Shown here: positions 9,177 through 18,352 of the stretch, in pieces
How positions within the stretch are numbered: position 1 is the stretch's first letter
Layout: each line of letters begins with the position of its first letter
Assembly: GCF_020831365.1 (NCBI RefSeq)
Contig: NZ_JAJHPV010000013.1
Location: 310,001 to 374,000, forward strand
Reading direction: 5' to 3'
DNA: 64,000 nucleotides
Source of the DNA: Massilia agrisoli
Lineage (GTDB): Bacteria > Pseudomonadota > Gammaproteobacteria > Burkholderiales > Burkholderiaceae_D
The notes under the pieces: generated by a model
Databases searched by the model: none
The model's input: only the letters and a program-made list of their open reading frames with translations
What the model was told of the DNA's origin: nothing
Program-made: the position numbers and the translations under genes

Positions 9177-9253
9177 ACGGCGGATGCGCCTTCGGCTTAT
9201 CCGCCCTACGATTTGCCGGACTCGTAGGGCGGATAAGCAAAGCGCATCCGCCG
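9177..9253. repeat. Palindromic repeat pair, family A
   Basis: Two inverted arms: GGCGGATGCGCCTTCGGCTT followed by ATCCGCCCTAC on the left, and GTAGGGCGGATAAGCAAAGC followed by GCATCCGCCG on the right, separated by a short spacer. It lies between the convergent ends of hemW and the efflux outer-membrane gene and may help end transcription from both sides. Confidence 0.85.
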
Positions 9254-9259
9254 AATTCG

Positions 9260-10654
9260 TTATTGGACGTCGGTCCAGCCACCACCCAACACGCGATACA
9301 AGGTCACCTGGTTCTGCAAGCGCTGCAAATTCGCCTGCACCGCCGCCTGCTGCGCCGCGAACAGCGAGCGCTGCGCGTCGAGCAAGTCAAGATAGCTGGC
9401 CGCGCCGCTGCGGTAACGCAGGTCCGACAGGTTGAAGCGCTCGGCTTCCGCCGCCGCCACCGCCCTTTGCGCGCGCAACTGCTCGCTGAACGTTGCCTGT
9501 CCCGCCAGCCCGTCCGCCACTTCGCGGAACGCCGTCTGGATCGCCTTCTCGTACTGGGCCACAGCAATATCGCGGCCTGCCTTGGCGCTGCCCAGCGTGG
9601 CGCTGTTGCGGCCATAGTCGAAGATCGGCAGCACCATCTGCGGCGCAAACGACCAGCCGAACGATCCGCTCTTGAACAGGCCGCTCAGCTCCGAACTCAC
9701 GCTGCCCGCGCTGCCCGTCAGCGAAATGCGCGGGAAGAAGTTGGCGCGCGCGGCGCCGATATTGGCGTTGGCCGCAATCAGCTGCTGCTCGGCCGCGCGT
9801 ATGTCGGGACGTACCGCCAGCAGGTCCGAAGGCAGGCCGGCCGGCAGTTCGCTCAGCGTCGTCCCGGCAAGCGTGGCGCCAGGCGCCAGCGTTTCCGGGA
9901 TCGTTTGCCCGACCAGCAGAGTCAGCAGGTTGGTGTCCTGCGCGCGCAGGCGCTGTTGCTGCGCCAGCGTGACGCGGGCGCTGTCGACCAGCGACAGCGA
10001 CTGCTGGAGGTCGAGCTTGGATACCACGCCATTGTCATACTTGAGCTGGACCAGCTTGAGCGACTCGAGGCGCGCGTCCAGCGTTTTCTGCGTCAACGCT
10101 AGCAGTTCTTCATCGGCCAGCAATTGCAGGTAGGCGTTGGCGACCGACGCCACCAGGCTGATATGCGTCGCCTTGCGCGCTTCTTCGGTGGCGAGGAACT
10201 GCGCCAGCGCCGCCTGCGACAGGTTGCGCACGCGGCCGAACAGGTCGAGCTCGAAGGCCGACACGGCCAGCCCGGCGGAGTAGGTGCTGCGGATGCTGTC
10301 CTCGCGCTCGGTCACGCGGTTGCCGCTGACGCCCAGGCCCACCGTGGGCAGGGTGTCGGCGCGGCGGATCTGGTACTGCGCGCGCGCCTGCTCGATGTTC
10401 AGGATGGCCACGCGCAGGTCGCGGTTATTGGCCAGCGCCAGTTCGATCAATTGCTTCAGGCGGGCATCGGCGAAGAACTGCTGCCATGCGATGGAGGAGG
10501 CAGCGGCGCCGGTGGCGGCGCTCGGCGCCAGTTCCGGGAAGCTTGCTGCCACCGGCGCCGCCGGGCGCTCGTACTTTGGCGCGAGCGACATGCAGCCCGC
10601 CAGCGCCATTGCGAGTGCCAGCGGTGTTGCGGTTCGTGTGAATCGTTTAAGCAT
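9260..10654 (-). CDS. RND efflux outer membrane lipoprotein (NodT/OprM family)
   Basis: 464 residues with a lipoprotein signal ending in the lipobox LAGC (Cys21), then two outer membrane efflux protein repeats rich in heptad-like alpha-helical sequence. Typical motifs are LAPKYERPAAP just after the lipid anchor and FPRISLTGSAG. It would form the trimeric TolC-like channel that exports substrate across the outer membrane. It is the last gene of the efflux operon and overlaps the permease stop by 8 bases. Substrates cannot be read from sequence. Confidence 0.95.
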   Translation of the reverse strand: MLKRFTRTATPLALAMALAGCMSLAPKYERPAAPVAASFPELAPSAATGAAASSIAWQQFFADARLKQLIELALANNRDLRVAILNIEQARAQYQIRRADTLPTVGLGVSGNRVTEREDSIRSTYSAGLAVSAFELDLFGRVRNLSQAALAQFLATEEARKATHISLVASVANAYLQLLADEELLALTQKTLDARLESLKLVQLKYDNGVVSKLDLQQSLSLVDSARVTLAQQQRLRAQDTNLLTLLVGQTIPETLAPGATLAGTTLSELPAGLPSDLLAVRPDIRAAEQQLIAANANIGAARANFFPRISLTGSAGSVSSELSGLFKSGSFGWSFAPQMVLPIFDYGRNSATLGSAKAGRDIAVAQYEKAIQTAFREVADGLAGQATFSEQLRAQRAVAAAEAERFNLSDLRYRSGAASYLDLLDAQRSLFAAQQAAVQANLQRLQNQVTLYRVLGGGWTDVQ

Positions 10655-13600
10655 GTTTTACCTCGATTGCTGCTGGCGGAGCGCCGTCTTCATGCGCGTA
10701 CTTCTTGCGCTGGCGTTCGCTGCCGGCAAATAGTTTTCGTATCACGACGAAGAACACCGGCACAAAGAACACGCCCAGTGCCGTCGCGAAGATCATCCCG
10801 CCCATCACGCCGGTACCAATGGCGCGCTGGCTGGCCGAACCAGCGCCCGTTGCGATCACCAGCGGCAGCACGCCGAGGATGAAGGCGAGCGAGGTCATGA
10901 TGATCGGGCGGAAGCGCAGGTGGGCCGCTTCAAGCGCCGCTTCCACCAGCGGCTTGCCCCTGGCCTGCAGGTCTTTGGCAAATTCGATAATCAAGACGGC
11001 GTTCTTCGCGCCCAGGCCGATAATCGTAATCAGGCCGACCTTGAAGTACACGTCGTTTTCCAGGCCGCGCAGCGATGCCGCGATCAGGGAGCCCAGCACG
11101 CCGAGCGGTACCACCAGCAGCACGGCGACCGGGATCGACCAGCTTTCGTACAGGGCGGCCAGCGACAGGAACACCGCCAGCAGTGCGAACGCGAGCAGGA
11201 TGCCCACGGTCGAGCCGGACAGCTTTTCTTCGCGCGACTGGCCGGTCCATTCGAAGGCGAAGCCTTGCGGCAGCTGGCCCGCGAGGCGCTCCATTTCGTC
11301 CAGCGCTTCACCGGTACTGTGGCCAGGGGCCGCGTCGCCGGAGATGCGGATGGTCGGGTAGCCGTTGTAGCGCACCGTCTGCATCGGACCGGTGATCCAC
11401 TTGGTGGAGGCAAATGCCGACAGCGGCACTTGCTGGCCCTTGTTGTTGGTCGCGTTCAGCTTGAGCAGGTCGTCCGGCTGCATGCGCGACGGCGCATCGG
11501 CCTGGACCACCACGCGCTGCAGGCGGCCAGCATTCGGGAAGTCGTTGACGTACGCCGAGCCGAGCGAGGTCGAAATCGCGGTGTTGATCGCGTCGAAGGT
11601 CACGCCGAGGGCGTTGGCCTTGTCGCGGTCAATCTGCAGTTCTACCTGCGGCGCGTCTTCCAGGCCTTCCGGGCGCACGCCGGCCAGCACCTTGCTTTGC
11701 GAGGCCAGGCCGAGCAGCTGGTTACGCGCCGCCAGCAGCGCTTCGCGGCCGTTGCCGCCACGGTCTTGCAGGCGGAACGAGAAGCCGGTGCCGCGGCCCA
11801 GTTCCGGAATCGGAGGCGGGCTGACGGCAAAGATGAATGCGTCGCGTATTTTGGACAGCTGTCCGGTGATGCGGCCGGCGAGGTCTGCCGCGCCCTGGCC
11901 TTCGCCGCGCTCGTCCCAAGGTTTGAGCGTGATGAAGCCGAGCGCCATGTTCTGGCCCTGGCCCGAGAAACTGAAGCCCTGGACGCCGACCATGCTTGCC
12001 ACTTCCGGCTGCTTGAGGATGAAGTCCTCCGCTTGCTTCAGGGCGGCGCCGGTGCGTTCCAGCGTCGCGCCAGGCGGCAGCTGGAAGTTGGCGATGATCG
12101 AGCCCTGGTCTTCGTTCGGCAGGAACGAAGACGGCATGCGCATGAAGAACAGCGCCACCACGGCGATCAGCGCGGTGAACACAACCAGTGCGCGGCCGGT
12201 GCGGCGCAGGATGCGCGCAACCCAGCCTTCGTAGTTCTTGGCGGTCTTGGAAAAGCCGCGGTTGAACCAGCCGAAGAAACCGGTCTTCGCGTGGTGGTGG
12301 CCAGCTTCGACAGGCTTGAGCAGGTGTGCGCACAGGGCCGGCGTGAGCGACAGCGCCATGAACGCGGAGAAGAAGATCGACGACACCATCACCGCCGAGA
12401 ACTGGCGGTAGATGTTGCCGACCGCGCCCGCGAAGAACGCCAGTGGCACGAACACGGAGATCAGCACCACGGTGACGCCGATAATCGCGCCGGAGATCTG
12501 GCCCATCGCCTTGCGTGTCGCCTCCAGCGGCGGCAGGCCTTCCTCGCTCATGATGCGTTCGACGTTTTCAACCACCACGATCGCATCGTCGACGACGATA
12601 CCGATCACCAGAACCATGCCGAACATGGTCAGCACGTTGATCGAGAAGCCCAGCGCGAGCAGCGTGCCGAGGGAACCAAGCAGCGCCACCGGAACCACGA
12701 TGGTCGGGATGATCGTGTAGCGGAAGTTCTGCAGGAACAGGTACATCACCAGGAACACCAGGATCACCGCTTCAACCAGGGTCGTTACAACCTGCTTGAT
12801 CGAGATGTCGATGAAGCGCGAGCTGTCGTAAGGGATGAAGTACTTGGTCCCGGGCGGGAAGTAGGGCGCCAGTTCGTCCATGCGCTGGCGGACCAGCTGC
12901 GCGGTTTCGAGCGCGTTACCGGTTGCCGACAGCTGGACGCCGATGCCGGTCGACGGCTTGCCGTTCAGGCGCGCCGAGGTGGCGTAGCTCTGGCCGCCGA
13001 TTTCAATGCGCGCCACATCCTTCAGGCGAACGGTCGAACCGTCCGGATTCGCGCGCAGGACGATGTTGCCGAACTGTTCGATGGTGCTCAGCTGGCCAGA
13101 GACGACCACCGTGGCCGTGATCGCGGTGCCGCCGATGTTCGGCAGGTCGCCGATGGTGCCGGAAGCGACTTGCGCGTTCTGCGAGCGGATCGCGCTATTG
13201 ACGTCGGCCGGCGACAGGTTGTAGCCAACCAGCTTGGCCGGATCGATCCAGATGCGCATGGCCTTTTCGGTGCCGAACAGCTGCGCTTGTCCGACGCCGG
13301 GGATGCGCTGGATTTCAGGCAGCACGGTGCGCGAGGCGTAGTCGCCCAGCGCGATCGGGTCCCACTTCGGATCGTCCGACGACAGGATGGTGAACATCAG
13401 GAAGTTGGAGCGGGCCTGGTCGACCCGCACACCCTGCTGTACCACGGCCTGCGGCAGGCGCGGGGTGGCGCGGCCAAGGCGGTTCTGCACGTCGACCTGC
13501 GCCAGTGCCGGGTCGGTGCCGGTTTCAAAAGTCAGCGTGATCGAACCGGTGCCGTTAGCCTGGCTGACGGATTCCATGTAGATCAGGCCGGGGGAGCCGT

Positions 13601-13808
13601 TCATCTCGCGTTCGATCACGCTGATGACGCTGTCCTCCAGCGTTTGCGCGGACGCGCCAGGGTAGGCGGCGTTGACGACAATCGATGGCGGCGCGACGGC
13701 CGGGTATTGGGCAATCGGCAATTGGGTAATTGCCACCGCACCGATCACCATGATGAACAGGGCGATCACCCACGCAAAAATGGGGCGGTCAATAAAAAAA
13801 CGAGCCAT
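10647..13808 (-). CDS. RND multidrug efflux permease, HAE1 family (AcrB/MexB-like)
   Basis: 1053 residues, typical for HAE1 transporters. It begins MARFFIDRPIFAWVIALFIM (first transmembrane helix) and contains the proton-relay pair in GIVVDDAIVVVENVER in the fourth helix, the large periplasmic porter loops, and GQSREEKLSGSTVGILL before the second membrane block. It is a proton/drug antiporter of the inner membrane that works as a trimer with the adaptor and outer membrane channel encoded either side. Start ATG follows 18 bases after the adaptor stop. The C-terminus is basic and ends VKHA. Confidence 0.96.
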   Translation of the reverse strand: MARFFIDRPIFAWVIALFIMVIGAVAITQLPIAQYPAVAPPSIVVNAAYPGASAQTLEDSVISVIEREMNGSPGLIYMESVSQANGTGSITLTFETGTDPALAQVDVQNRLGRATPRLPQAVVQQGVRVDQARSNFLMFTILSSDDPKWDPIALGDYASRTVLPEIQRIPGVGQAQLFGTEKAMRIWIDPAKLVGYNLSPADVNSAIRSQNAQVASGTIGDLPNIGGTAITATVVVSGQLSTIEQFGNIVLRANPDGSTVRLKDVARIEIGGQSYATSARLNGKPSTGIGVQLSATGNALETAQLVRQRMDELAPYFPPGTKYFIPYDSSRFIDISIKQVVTTLVEAVILVFLVMYLFLQNFRYTIIPTIVVPVALLGSLGTLLALGFSINVLTMFGMVLVIGIVVDDAIVVVENVERIMSEEGLPPLEATRKAMGQISGAIIGVTVVLISVFVPLAFFAGAVGNIYRQFSAVMVSSIFFSAFMALSLTPALCAHLLKPVEAGHHHAKTGFFGWFNRGFSKTAKNYEGWVARILRRTGRALVVFTALIAVVALFFMRMPSSFLPNEDQGSIIANFQLPPGATLERTGAALKQAEDFILKQPEVASMVGVQGFSFSGQGQNMALGFITLKPWDERGEGQGAADLAGRITGQLSKIRDAFIFAVSPPPIPELGRGTGFSFRLQDRGGNGREALLAARNQLLGLASQSKVLAGVRPEGLEDAPQVELQIDRDKANALGVTFDAINTAISTSLGSAYVNDFPNAGRLQRVVVQADAPSRMQPDDLLKLNATNNKGQQVPLSAFASTKWITGPMQTVRYNGYPTIRISGDAAPGHSTGEALDEMERLAGQLPQGFAFEWTGQSREEKLSGSTVGILLAFALLAVFLSLAALYESWSIPVAVLLVVPLGVLGSLIAASLRGLENDVYFKVGLITIIGLGAKNAVLIIEFAKDLQARGKPLVEAALEAAHLRFRPIIMTSLAFILGVLPLVIATGAGSASQRAIGTGVMGGMIFATALGVFFVPVFFVVIRKLFAGSERQRKKYAHEDGAPPAAIEVKHA

Positions 13809-13826
13809 GAATTATTCCTGTTTCGA

Positions 13827-15029
13827 TTAGCGGCTGGCGGCGGGGGCTGCGGCTGCGGCGACGCCTGATGCCTGCGCCTGGAACGGCACTGGTTTGACCG
13901 GGGCGCCAGGCACCATCATTTTCTGGAAGCCGTCGACGACGACTTTCTCGCCTTCCTTCAGGCCATCGAGGACGATCCAGTTGCCAGCTTGCTGGGAACC
14001 GATCTTGACCGGGCGCGGTGCAGGCTTGCCGTCGGCGCCCACGACAATCACTGTGTCGCCTTGGGTGCCACGGGTGACCGCCTGTTGCGGCACCAGGATC
14101 CCGGCCGGCAGCTCGGCCTGCGACAGGCGCACGCGCACGTACTGGCCAGGCAGCAGGGAATTGTCGGGGTTCGGCACCAGCGCGCGCAGCGTCACCTGGC
14201 CCGACGTCGGGTCGACGGTCACGTCGGAGAACAGCAGCTTGCCCTTTTGCGGCAGCTCGGAGCCGTCATCGAGCAGCACGGTGACCGGCACGGCGCCGCT
14301 GGCGCCGACCTTGCTGCCAGCGGTCTTGCGCAGGCGCTGCAGTTCGGAGGCGGACTGGGTGAAGTTGACATACACGGTGCTGGTCTGCTGGATGACGGCG
14401 AGCTGGGTCGCTTCGGCGGCCGATACCAGCGCGCCTTCCGTCACCAGCGCGCGGCCGATGCGCCCGGAGATCGGCGCGGCCACATTGGCGTAGCCGGAGT
14501 TGATCTGGGCGACCTGCAGCGACGCGCGGGCGGCGGCGACATCGGCTTCGGCCTGCTTCTGGGCCGCCACCACGTTGACGTATTCCTGCTTGCTGACGGC
14601 ATTGGCTTCCACCAGCGGCTTGTAGCGTTCGGCCTGGGTGCTGGCCTGGGTCAGGTTGGCTTGCGCCTTGCCCAGCGATGCGCGGGCGCTGTTGAGCGCT
14701 GCCTGGTAAGGCGCAGGGTCGATGCGGAACAGGACCTGGCCGGCCTTGACTTCGCTGCCTTCGGTGAATTCACGCTTGAGCACAACGCCGTTGACGCGCG
14801 CGCGCACCTGGGCCACGCGGACCGGCTCGACCCGGCCCGGCAGTTCGGTTTGCAGCGCGACCGGCTGGAATTTGGTGACGATGACGCCGACTTCAGGAGG
14901 CGGGCGGTTGCCGCCGCCGGCGGCAGGCGCTGCGTCCTTGTCGCCGCAGGCTGACAATAGTGTCAAGGCGGCAATGGTGCAGAGGGTAATCCGCTTCAGG
15001 GAGGGTGGGAAAGGCTGGGTGTGGCGCAT
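13827..15029 (-). CDS. RND efflux periplasmic adaptor lipoprotein (AcrA/MexA-like)
   Basis: 400 residues with a lipoprotein signal peptide and lipobox LSAC (Cys28). After a Gly-rich linker come the adaptor motifs: ELPGRVEPVRVAQVRARVNG (lipoyl half), a coiled-coil hairpin built on SLGKAQANLTQASTQAERYK, and the beta-barrel with PNPDNSLLPGQYVRVRL. It joins permease and outer membrane channel. It is the first gene of the operon and faces the TetR-family gene across 143 bases containing an AcrR-type operator. An AAGGA ribosome site precedes the ATG. Confidence 0.95.
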   Translation of the reverse strand: MRHTQPFPPSLKRITLCTIAALTLLSACGDKDAAPAAGGGNRPPPEVGVIVTKFQPVALQTELPGRVEPVRVAQVRARVNGVVLKREFTEGSEVKAGQVLFRIDPAPYQAALNSARASLGKAQANLTQASTQAERYKPLVEANAVSKQEYVNVVAAQKQAEADVAAARASLQVAQINSGYANVAAPISGRIGRALVTEGALVSAAEATQLAVIQQTSTVYVNFTQSASELQRLRKTAGSKVGASGAVPVTVLLDDGSELPQKGKLLFSDVTVDPTSGQVTLRALVPNPDNSLLPGQYVRVRLSQAELPAGILVPQQAVTRGTQGDTVIVVGADGKPAPRPVKIGSQQAGNWIVLDGLKEGEKVVVDGFQKMMVPGAPVKPVPFQAQASGVAAAAAPAASR

Positions 15030-15116
15030 GCGTGTGCATCCTTAAAAAGAGCGCGGCGTAAACAAAGATACTTTTGATTTATTTGTTCAGCCGTAACCGG
15101 GCTTCGAGATTTTGGA

Positions 15117-15138
15117 ATATACTATCATGAATGTATGT
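15117..15138. promoter_or_regulatory. AcrR/TtgR-type operator palindrome
   Basis: Imperfect inverted repeat ATATACTATC-AT-GAATGTATGT between the divergent adaptor and TetR-family genes. The right arm GAATGTATGT is identical to the right half of the known E. coli AcrR operator core; the left arm matches its complement at 7 of 10 positions. Its place between the two divergent starts suggests the regulator encoded at 15173 controls both itself and the pump from here. The binding itself is inferred. Confidence 0.7.
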
Positions 15139-15172
15139 TTAATGTCTGCCACCCCTAAAATTTGGAGTACCC

Positions 15173-15793
15173 ATGGTTCGCAAGACTAAGGAAGACGCGC
15201 TCGCGACCCGCGACAGCATCCTGGACGCGGCCGAACAACTGTTCGTCACCCAGGGTGTCGCGCACACGACGCTGCAACACATCGCCACCGCTGCAGGACT
15301 GACGCGCGGGGCGATCTACTGGCATTTCGAGGACAAGGCTGCGTTGTTCAACGCGCTGATGGAGCGGGCGAAGATGCCGCTGGAGTCGGCGTTCTACCTG
15401 CTGGAGAAGCAGTGCCCGGACGACCCGCTGGCCGACCTGCACGAATACATCGTGTGCGTGTTCCGGCTGACGGTGGAGGACCAGAGGGCGCGGCGCGCGT
15501 TTGAAATCGCGACCATCAAGATGGAACTGGTGGAGGAGATGAATGCGGTGCGCCGGCGGCGTGCGGAGTGGAAGGCCCGGTGGATGGCGACGTGCGAAGG
15601 AAGGATCAGGATCGGCGTCGAGCATGGCTTGTTAAAACCCGACGTGAACCCGGAAGTGGTGGCACTGGGCCTGCACGCGCTGGTCGACGGCCTGTTGCGG
15701 GCATGGCTGCTTGAGCCGCAATCGTTCGACCTGGTGAAGGTGGGGGAGCAGATCGTCGATACGCACCTCGAATGCCTCCGAGTGGTTAAATAA
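15173..15793 (+). CDS. TetR-family transcriptional regulator (AcrR/TtgR-like)
   Basis: 206 residues. The N-terminal helix-turn-helix reads TLQHIATAAGLTRGAIYWHF (about residues 43-62), nearly the AcrR/TtgR consensus, and the C-terminal part is the helical ligand-binding TetR_C domain of the efflux repressor subfamily (GLLKPDVNPEVVALGLHALVDGLLRAW). It is divergent from the RND operon, so it is the likely local repressor, released by pump substrates. The ATG follows a weak TTGGAGT ribosome site. Confidence 0.93.
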   Translation: MVRKTKEDALATRDSILDAAEQLFVTQGVAHTTLQHIATAAGLTRGAIYWHFEDKAALFNALMERAKMPLESAFYLLEKQCPDDPLADLHEYIVCVFRLTVEDQRARRAFEIATIKMELVEEMNAVRRRRAEWKARWMATCEGRIRIGVEHGLLKPDVNPEVVALGLHALVDGLLRAWLLEPQSFDLVKVGEQIVDTHLECLRVVK

Positions 15794-15862
15794 TCAGTAT
15801 TGGTAAGACTACACGCTCCTGCGCTTTACGTCGCGGTTTTTTGGTTGTCCCGGGGACCTGAT

Positions 15863-15943
15863 CGTCATTCCCGCGAAGGCGGGAATCCATGCGGCATAAC
15901 CGTTATGCGCCAGGTATGGATTCCCGCGTTCGCGGGAACGACG
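15863..15943. repeat. Palindromic repeat pair, family B
   Basis: Two hairpin arms in opposite orientation: CGTCATTCCCGCGAAGGCGG followed by GAATCCATG, and TATGGATTCCCGCGTTCGCG followed by GGAACGACG. This is a BIME-like element of the second dispersed family, lying between the convergent ends of the TetR-family gene and tal. Confidence 0.85.
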
Positions 15944-15963
15944 TTGTTGATGGTGAGGCCTGT

Positions 15964-16896
15964 TTAACGCATCCCGGCGATCATCTGCTTGAGCTTGGCC
16001 GAGTCCACGCAGAACGCGCGAATGCCTTCGGCCAGCTTCTCGGTAGCCATCGCGTCTTCGTTCAGCATGAAGCGGAAGGTCTTTTCGTCGACCGACAGTT
16101 TCTCCACGTCCACCGACGCCGCATCGGCGCTCAGCTTGCGCTCGACCGCGCCTTCGGTATCGGCCAGCTTTTGCAGCAGGTCCGGGCTGATGGTCAGCAG
16201 GTCGCAACCGGCCAGTTCAAGGATCTGCGAGGTATTGCGGAAGCTCGCGCCCATCACTTCGGTCTTGTAGCCGAACTTGCGGTAGTAGTTGTAGATGCGC
16301 TTGACCGACTGCACGCCAGGATCATCCGCGCCGGTGTACTCCTGGCCGGTCGACTTCTTGTACCAGTCGTAGATGCGGCCGACGAACGGCGAGATCAGCT
16401 GCGAGCCCGCTTCGGCGCAGGCGATGGCCTGGCACAGCGAGAACAGCAGGGTCATGTTGGTGCGGATGCCTTCCTTTTCCAGGATCTCCGACGCGCGGAT
16501 GCCTTCCCAGGTCGAAGCGATCTTGATCAGCACGCGTTCGCGCGACACGCCAGCCGCTTCGTACAGGGCGATCAGCTCGCGGCCCTTGGCCACGGTGGCT
16601 TCGGTATCGAACGACAGGGCTGCGTCGATCTCGGTCGACACGCGGCCAGGAACGAACTTCAGGATTTCGGTGCCGAAGGCGATCAGCAGGCGGTCGACCA
16701 CTTCGTCGATCGACAGGCCAGGGTTGTCCTGCACGGCCTTGTCGAGCAGCGGACGGTATTCCGGCTTCTGGACTGCCTTCAGGATCAGCGAAGGATTGGT
16801 GGTGGCGTCGAGCGGGGTGTACTGCTTGATCGACTGGAAGTCGCCGGTGTCGGCGACAACCTTGGTAAATTGCTTGAGTTGTTCGAGTTGATTCAT
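15964..16896 (-). CDS. tal: Transaldolase
   Basis: 310 residues, class I TalB type. The start [20 protein letters not shown], the [10 protein letters not shown] motif and the Schiff-base lysine in [12 protein letters not shown] are all present. It transfers a dihydroxyacetone unit between sedoheptulose-7-phosphate and glyceraldehyde-3-phosphate, linking the pentose phosphate pathway with glycolysis. The frame is open upstream to 17067, but the ATG at 16894-16896 gives the standard N-terminus. It lies near hexR-zwf on the same strand, in keeping with the sugar phosphate theme of this region. Confidence 0.96.
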   Translation of the reverse strand: MNQLEQLKQFTKVVADTGDFQSIKQYTPLDATTNPSLILKAVQKPEYRPLLDKAVQDNPGLSIDEVVDRLLIAFGTEILKFVPGRVSTEIDAALSFDTEATVAKGRELIALYEAAGVSRERVLIKIASTWEGIRASEILEKEGIRTNMTLLFSLCQAIACAEAGSQLISPFVGRIYDWYKKSTGQEYTGADDPGVQSVKRIYNYYRKFGYKTEVMGASFRNTSQILELAGCDLLTISPDLLQKLADTEGAVERKLSADAASVDVEKLSVDEKTFRFMLNEDAMATEKLAEGIRAFCVDSAKLKQMIAGMR

Positions 16897-16957
16897 GGCG
16901 GGCCAATTGTGAAGAAAATCAGCCGCTATTGTACAACCACCCTCGACCGGTGCGCCT

Positions 16958-17458
16958 TTATGCGCAGTCGGTCGCGTCGAGGAAGGCCGCCACCATCGCT
17001 TCCAGGCCCGCCTGGTCTTCTTCCGAAAAGCGGTCCAGGACCGGGCTGTCGATGTCGAACACACCAATCAGTTTGCCGTCCTTGACGAGCGGGATCACGA
17101 TCTCGGCGTTCGACGCCGAATCGCAGGCGATGTGGCCGGGGAATGCATGCACGTCCGGCACCAGGATCGTGCGGCGCTCCTGCGCGCTGGCGCCGCAGAC
17201 GCCGCGCCCGAAAGGAATGCGCGCGCAAGCCACCTTGCCCTGGAACGGGCCGACCAGCAGGTCATGGCCATCGCCTTTTTTTGCCGGCACCGTCAGGTAA
17301 AAGCCGGCCCAGTTCAGGTTCGCGATGGTGTCGTACACGAAGGCCGAAAACTGCGCGGCGTTCGCGGTCAGGTCACGTTCGCCTTCGAGGATGCTGGCCA
17401 CCTGGCGGGTGAGCAGGGAGTAGTCGGGACGGGTGCTGCGTTCTGGAGTGGTGTGCAT
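16958..17458 (-). CDS. msrC: Free methionine-(R)-sulfoxide reductase (GAF-domain)
   Basis: 166 residues made of one GAF domain. Three cysteines at 78, 88 and 112 ([13 protein letters not shown] and [11 protein letters not shown]) keep the exact spacing of Cys84, Cys94 and Cys118 in the E. coli fRMsr, where they form the catalytic and resolving set. The enzyme reduces free methionine-R-sulfoxide using thioredoxin. The start ATG at 17456-17458 gives the usual family length. It sits between tal and hexR; the link to sugar metabolism is only by position. Confidence 0.92.
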   Translation of the reverse strand: MHTTPERSTRPDYSLLTRQVASILEGERDLTANAAQFSAFVYDTIANLNWAGFYLTVPAKKGDGHDLLVGPFQGKVACARIPFGRGVCGASAQERRTILVPDVHAFPGHIACDSASNAEIVIPLVKDGKLIGVFDIDSPVLDRFSEEDQAGLEAMVAAFLDATDCA

Positions 17459-17491
17459 GGCGGCTTGTATCGACAGTCGAAACCGTCGATT

Positions 17492-18346
17492 TTAGCCGAT
17501 GAACGAGTCGAACTGCATGTCGAACTCCTGCAGCGCCTTCTGGGCGTTCTGCATCTTGCGGCGGAATTCCGGTCCGCGCTGCAGCGCCAGGCCGACGGCC
17601 AGTACATCGATCACCACCAGGTAGGCCAGGCGCGCCGAGATCGGCGTGTACGGGTCGATGTTGAAAACGAGGTCGATCGGGATCAGCACGGTGGCCATGT
17701 CGGCCAGCGGCGTGCCCGAAGGCGCCAGCACGATCACGTCGGCGCCGCCGCGGCGCGCCAGCTTGGCCGAACGTACCAGCGCCGAGTTGTTGCCGCGCTG
17801 GGAGATCGCCACCACGGCGTCGCCCGCATGCAGCAGCGAAGCGGCGATGCTGTGGATGGCCGGGTCGGCGTAGGCCACCGTCGGCACGCCCGAACGGAAG
17901 AACTTGTGCTGCGCGTCGGTCGCGACAATGCCCGATGTGCCCTGGCCGTAGAACTCGATCTTGTTGGCGCGCGAGAGGATGTCCAGCGCGCGCTGGATCG
18001 CTTCCGGATTGAGGTTGTTGCGCAGGTCGAGCAGGGTGTTGATCGAGCGGCTGCAGATCTTGTTGACCAGGTCCGCGGCCAGGTCGTCCTGGGCCGGCTG
18101 CTCGTTCGCGCCGGGCAGGGCGAGGGCCAGGCCCTGCGCCAGCTTCAGCTTGAACTCGTGCCAGCCGTCGTAGCCAAGCGTACGGCAAAAGCGCACCACC
18201 GTCGGCTCGGATACCTGCGCGGCCTTGGCCAGCGCGGTGATGTTCTGGCTGACGGTGCCGCCAGGGTTGTCGAGCACCGCCAGCGCCACCTTGCGCTCGG
18301 AGCGCGAAAGCGAGTCTAGCTGGGTGCGGATTGAATCGAGCAGCAT
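17492..18346 (-). CDS. hexR: HexR, RpiR-family regulator of hexose metabolism
   Basis: 284 residues. The N-terminal RpiR helix-turn-helix contains NITALAKAAQVSEPTVVRFC and GYDGWHEFKLKLAQ; the C-terminal SIS sugar-phosphate-binding domain covers about residues 125-260 (KIEFYGQGTSGIVATDAQHK, then VVAISQRG). HexR represses Entner-Doudoroff genes and is released by KDPG in characterised proteobacteria. Here it lies 6 bases downstream of zwf on the same strand. Four copies of a 17-bp palindrome-like motif in front of zwf, pgi and edd support this assignment over other RpiR proteins. Confidence 0.92.
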   Translation of the reverse strand: MLLDSIRTQLDSLSRSERKVALAVLDNPGGTVSQNITALAKAAQVSEPTVVRFCRTLGYDGWHEFKLKLAQGLALALPGANEQPAQDDLAADLVNKICSRSINTLLDLRNNLNPEAIQRALDILSRANKIEFYGQGTSGIVATDAQHKFFRSGVPTVAYADPAIHSIAASLLHAGDAVVAISQRGNNSALVRSAKLARRGGADVIVLAPSGTPLADMATVLIPIDLVFNIDPYTPISARLAYLVVIDVLAVGLALQRGPEFRRKMQNAQKALQEFDMQFDSFIG

Positions 18347-18352
18347 CGCTGT

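Noticed and set aside
10920-13868. 982-codon plus-strand open frame across the efflux permease
   Set aside because: Antisense shadow in GC-rich DNA; composition dominated by Arg, Gln and His, with no family motifs, while the minus-strand permease is complete.
15794-15963. CRISPR-like repeat look of the paired hairpins
   Set aside because: Only two inverted, not direct, copies with no regular spacers; it fits a REP pair.
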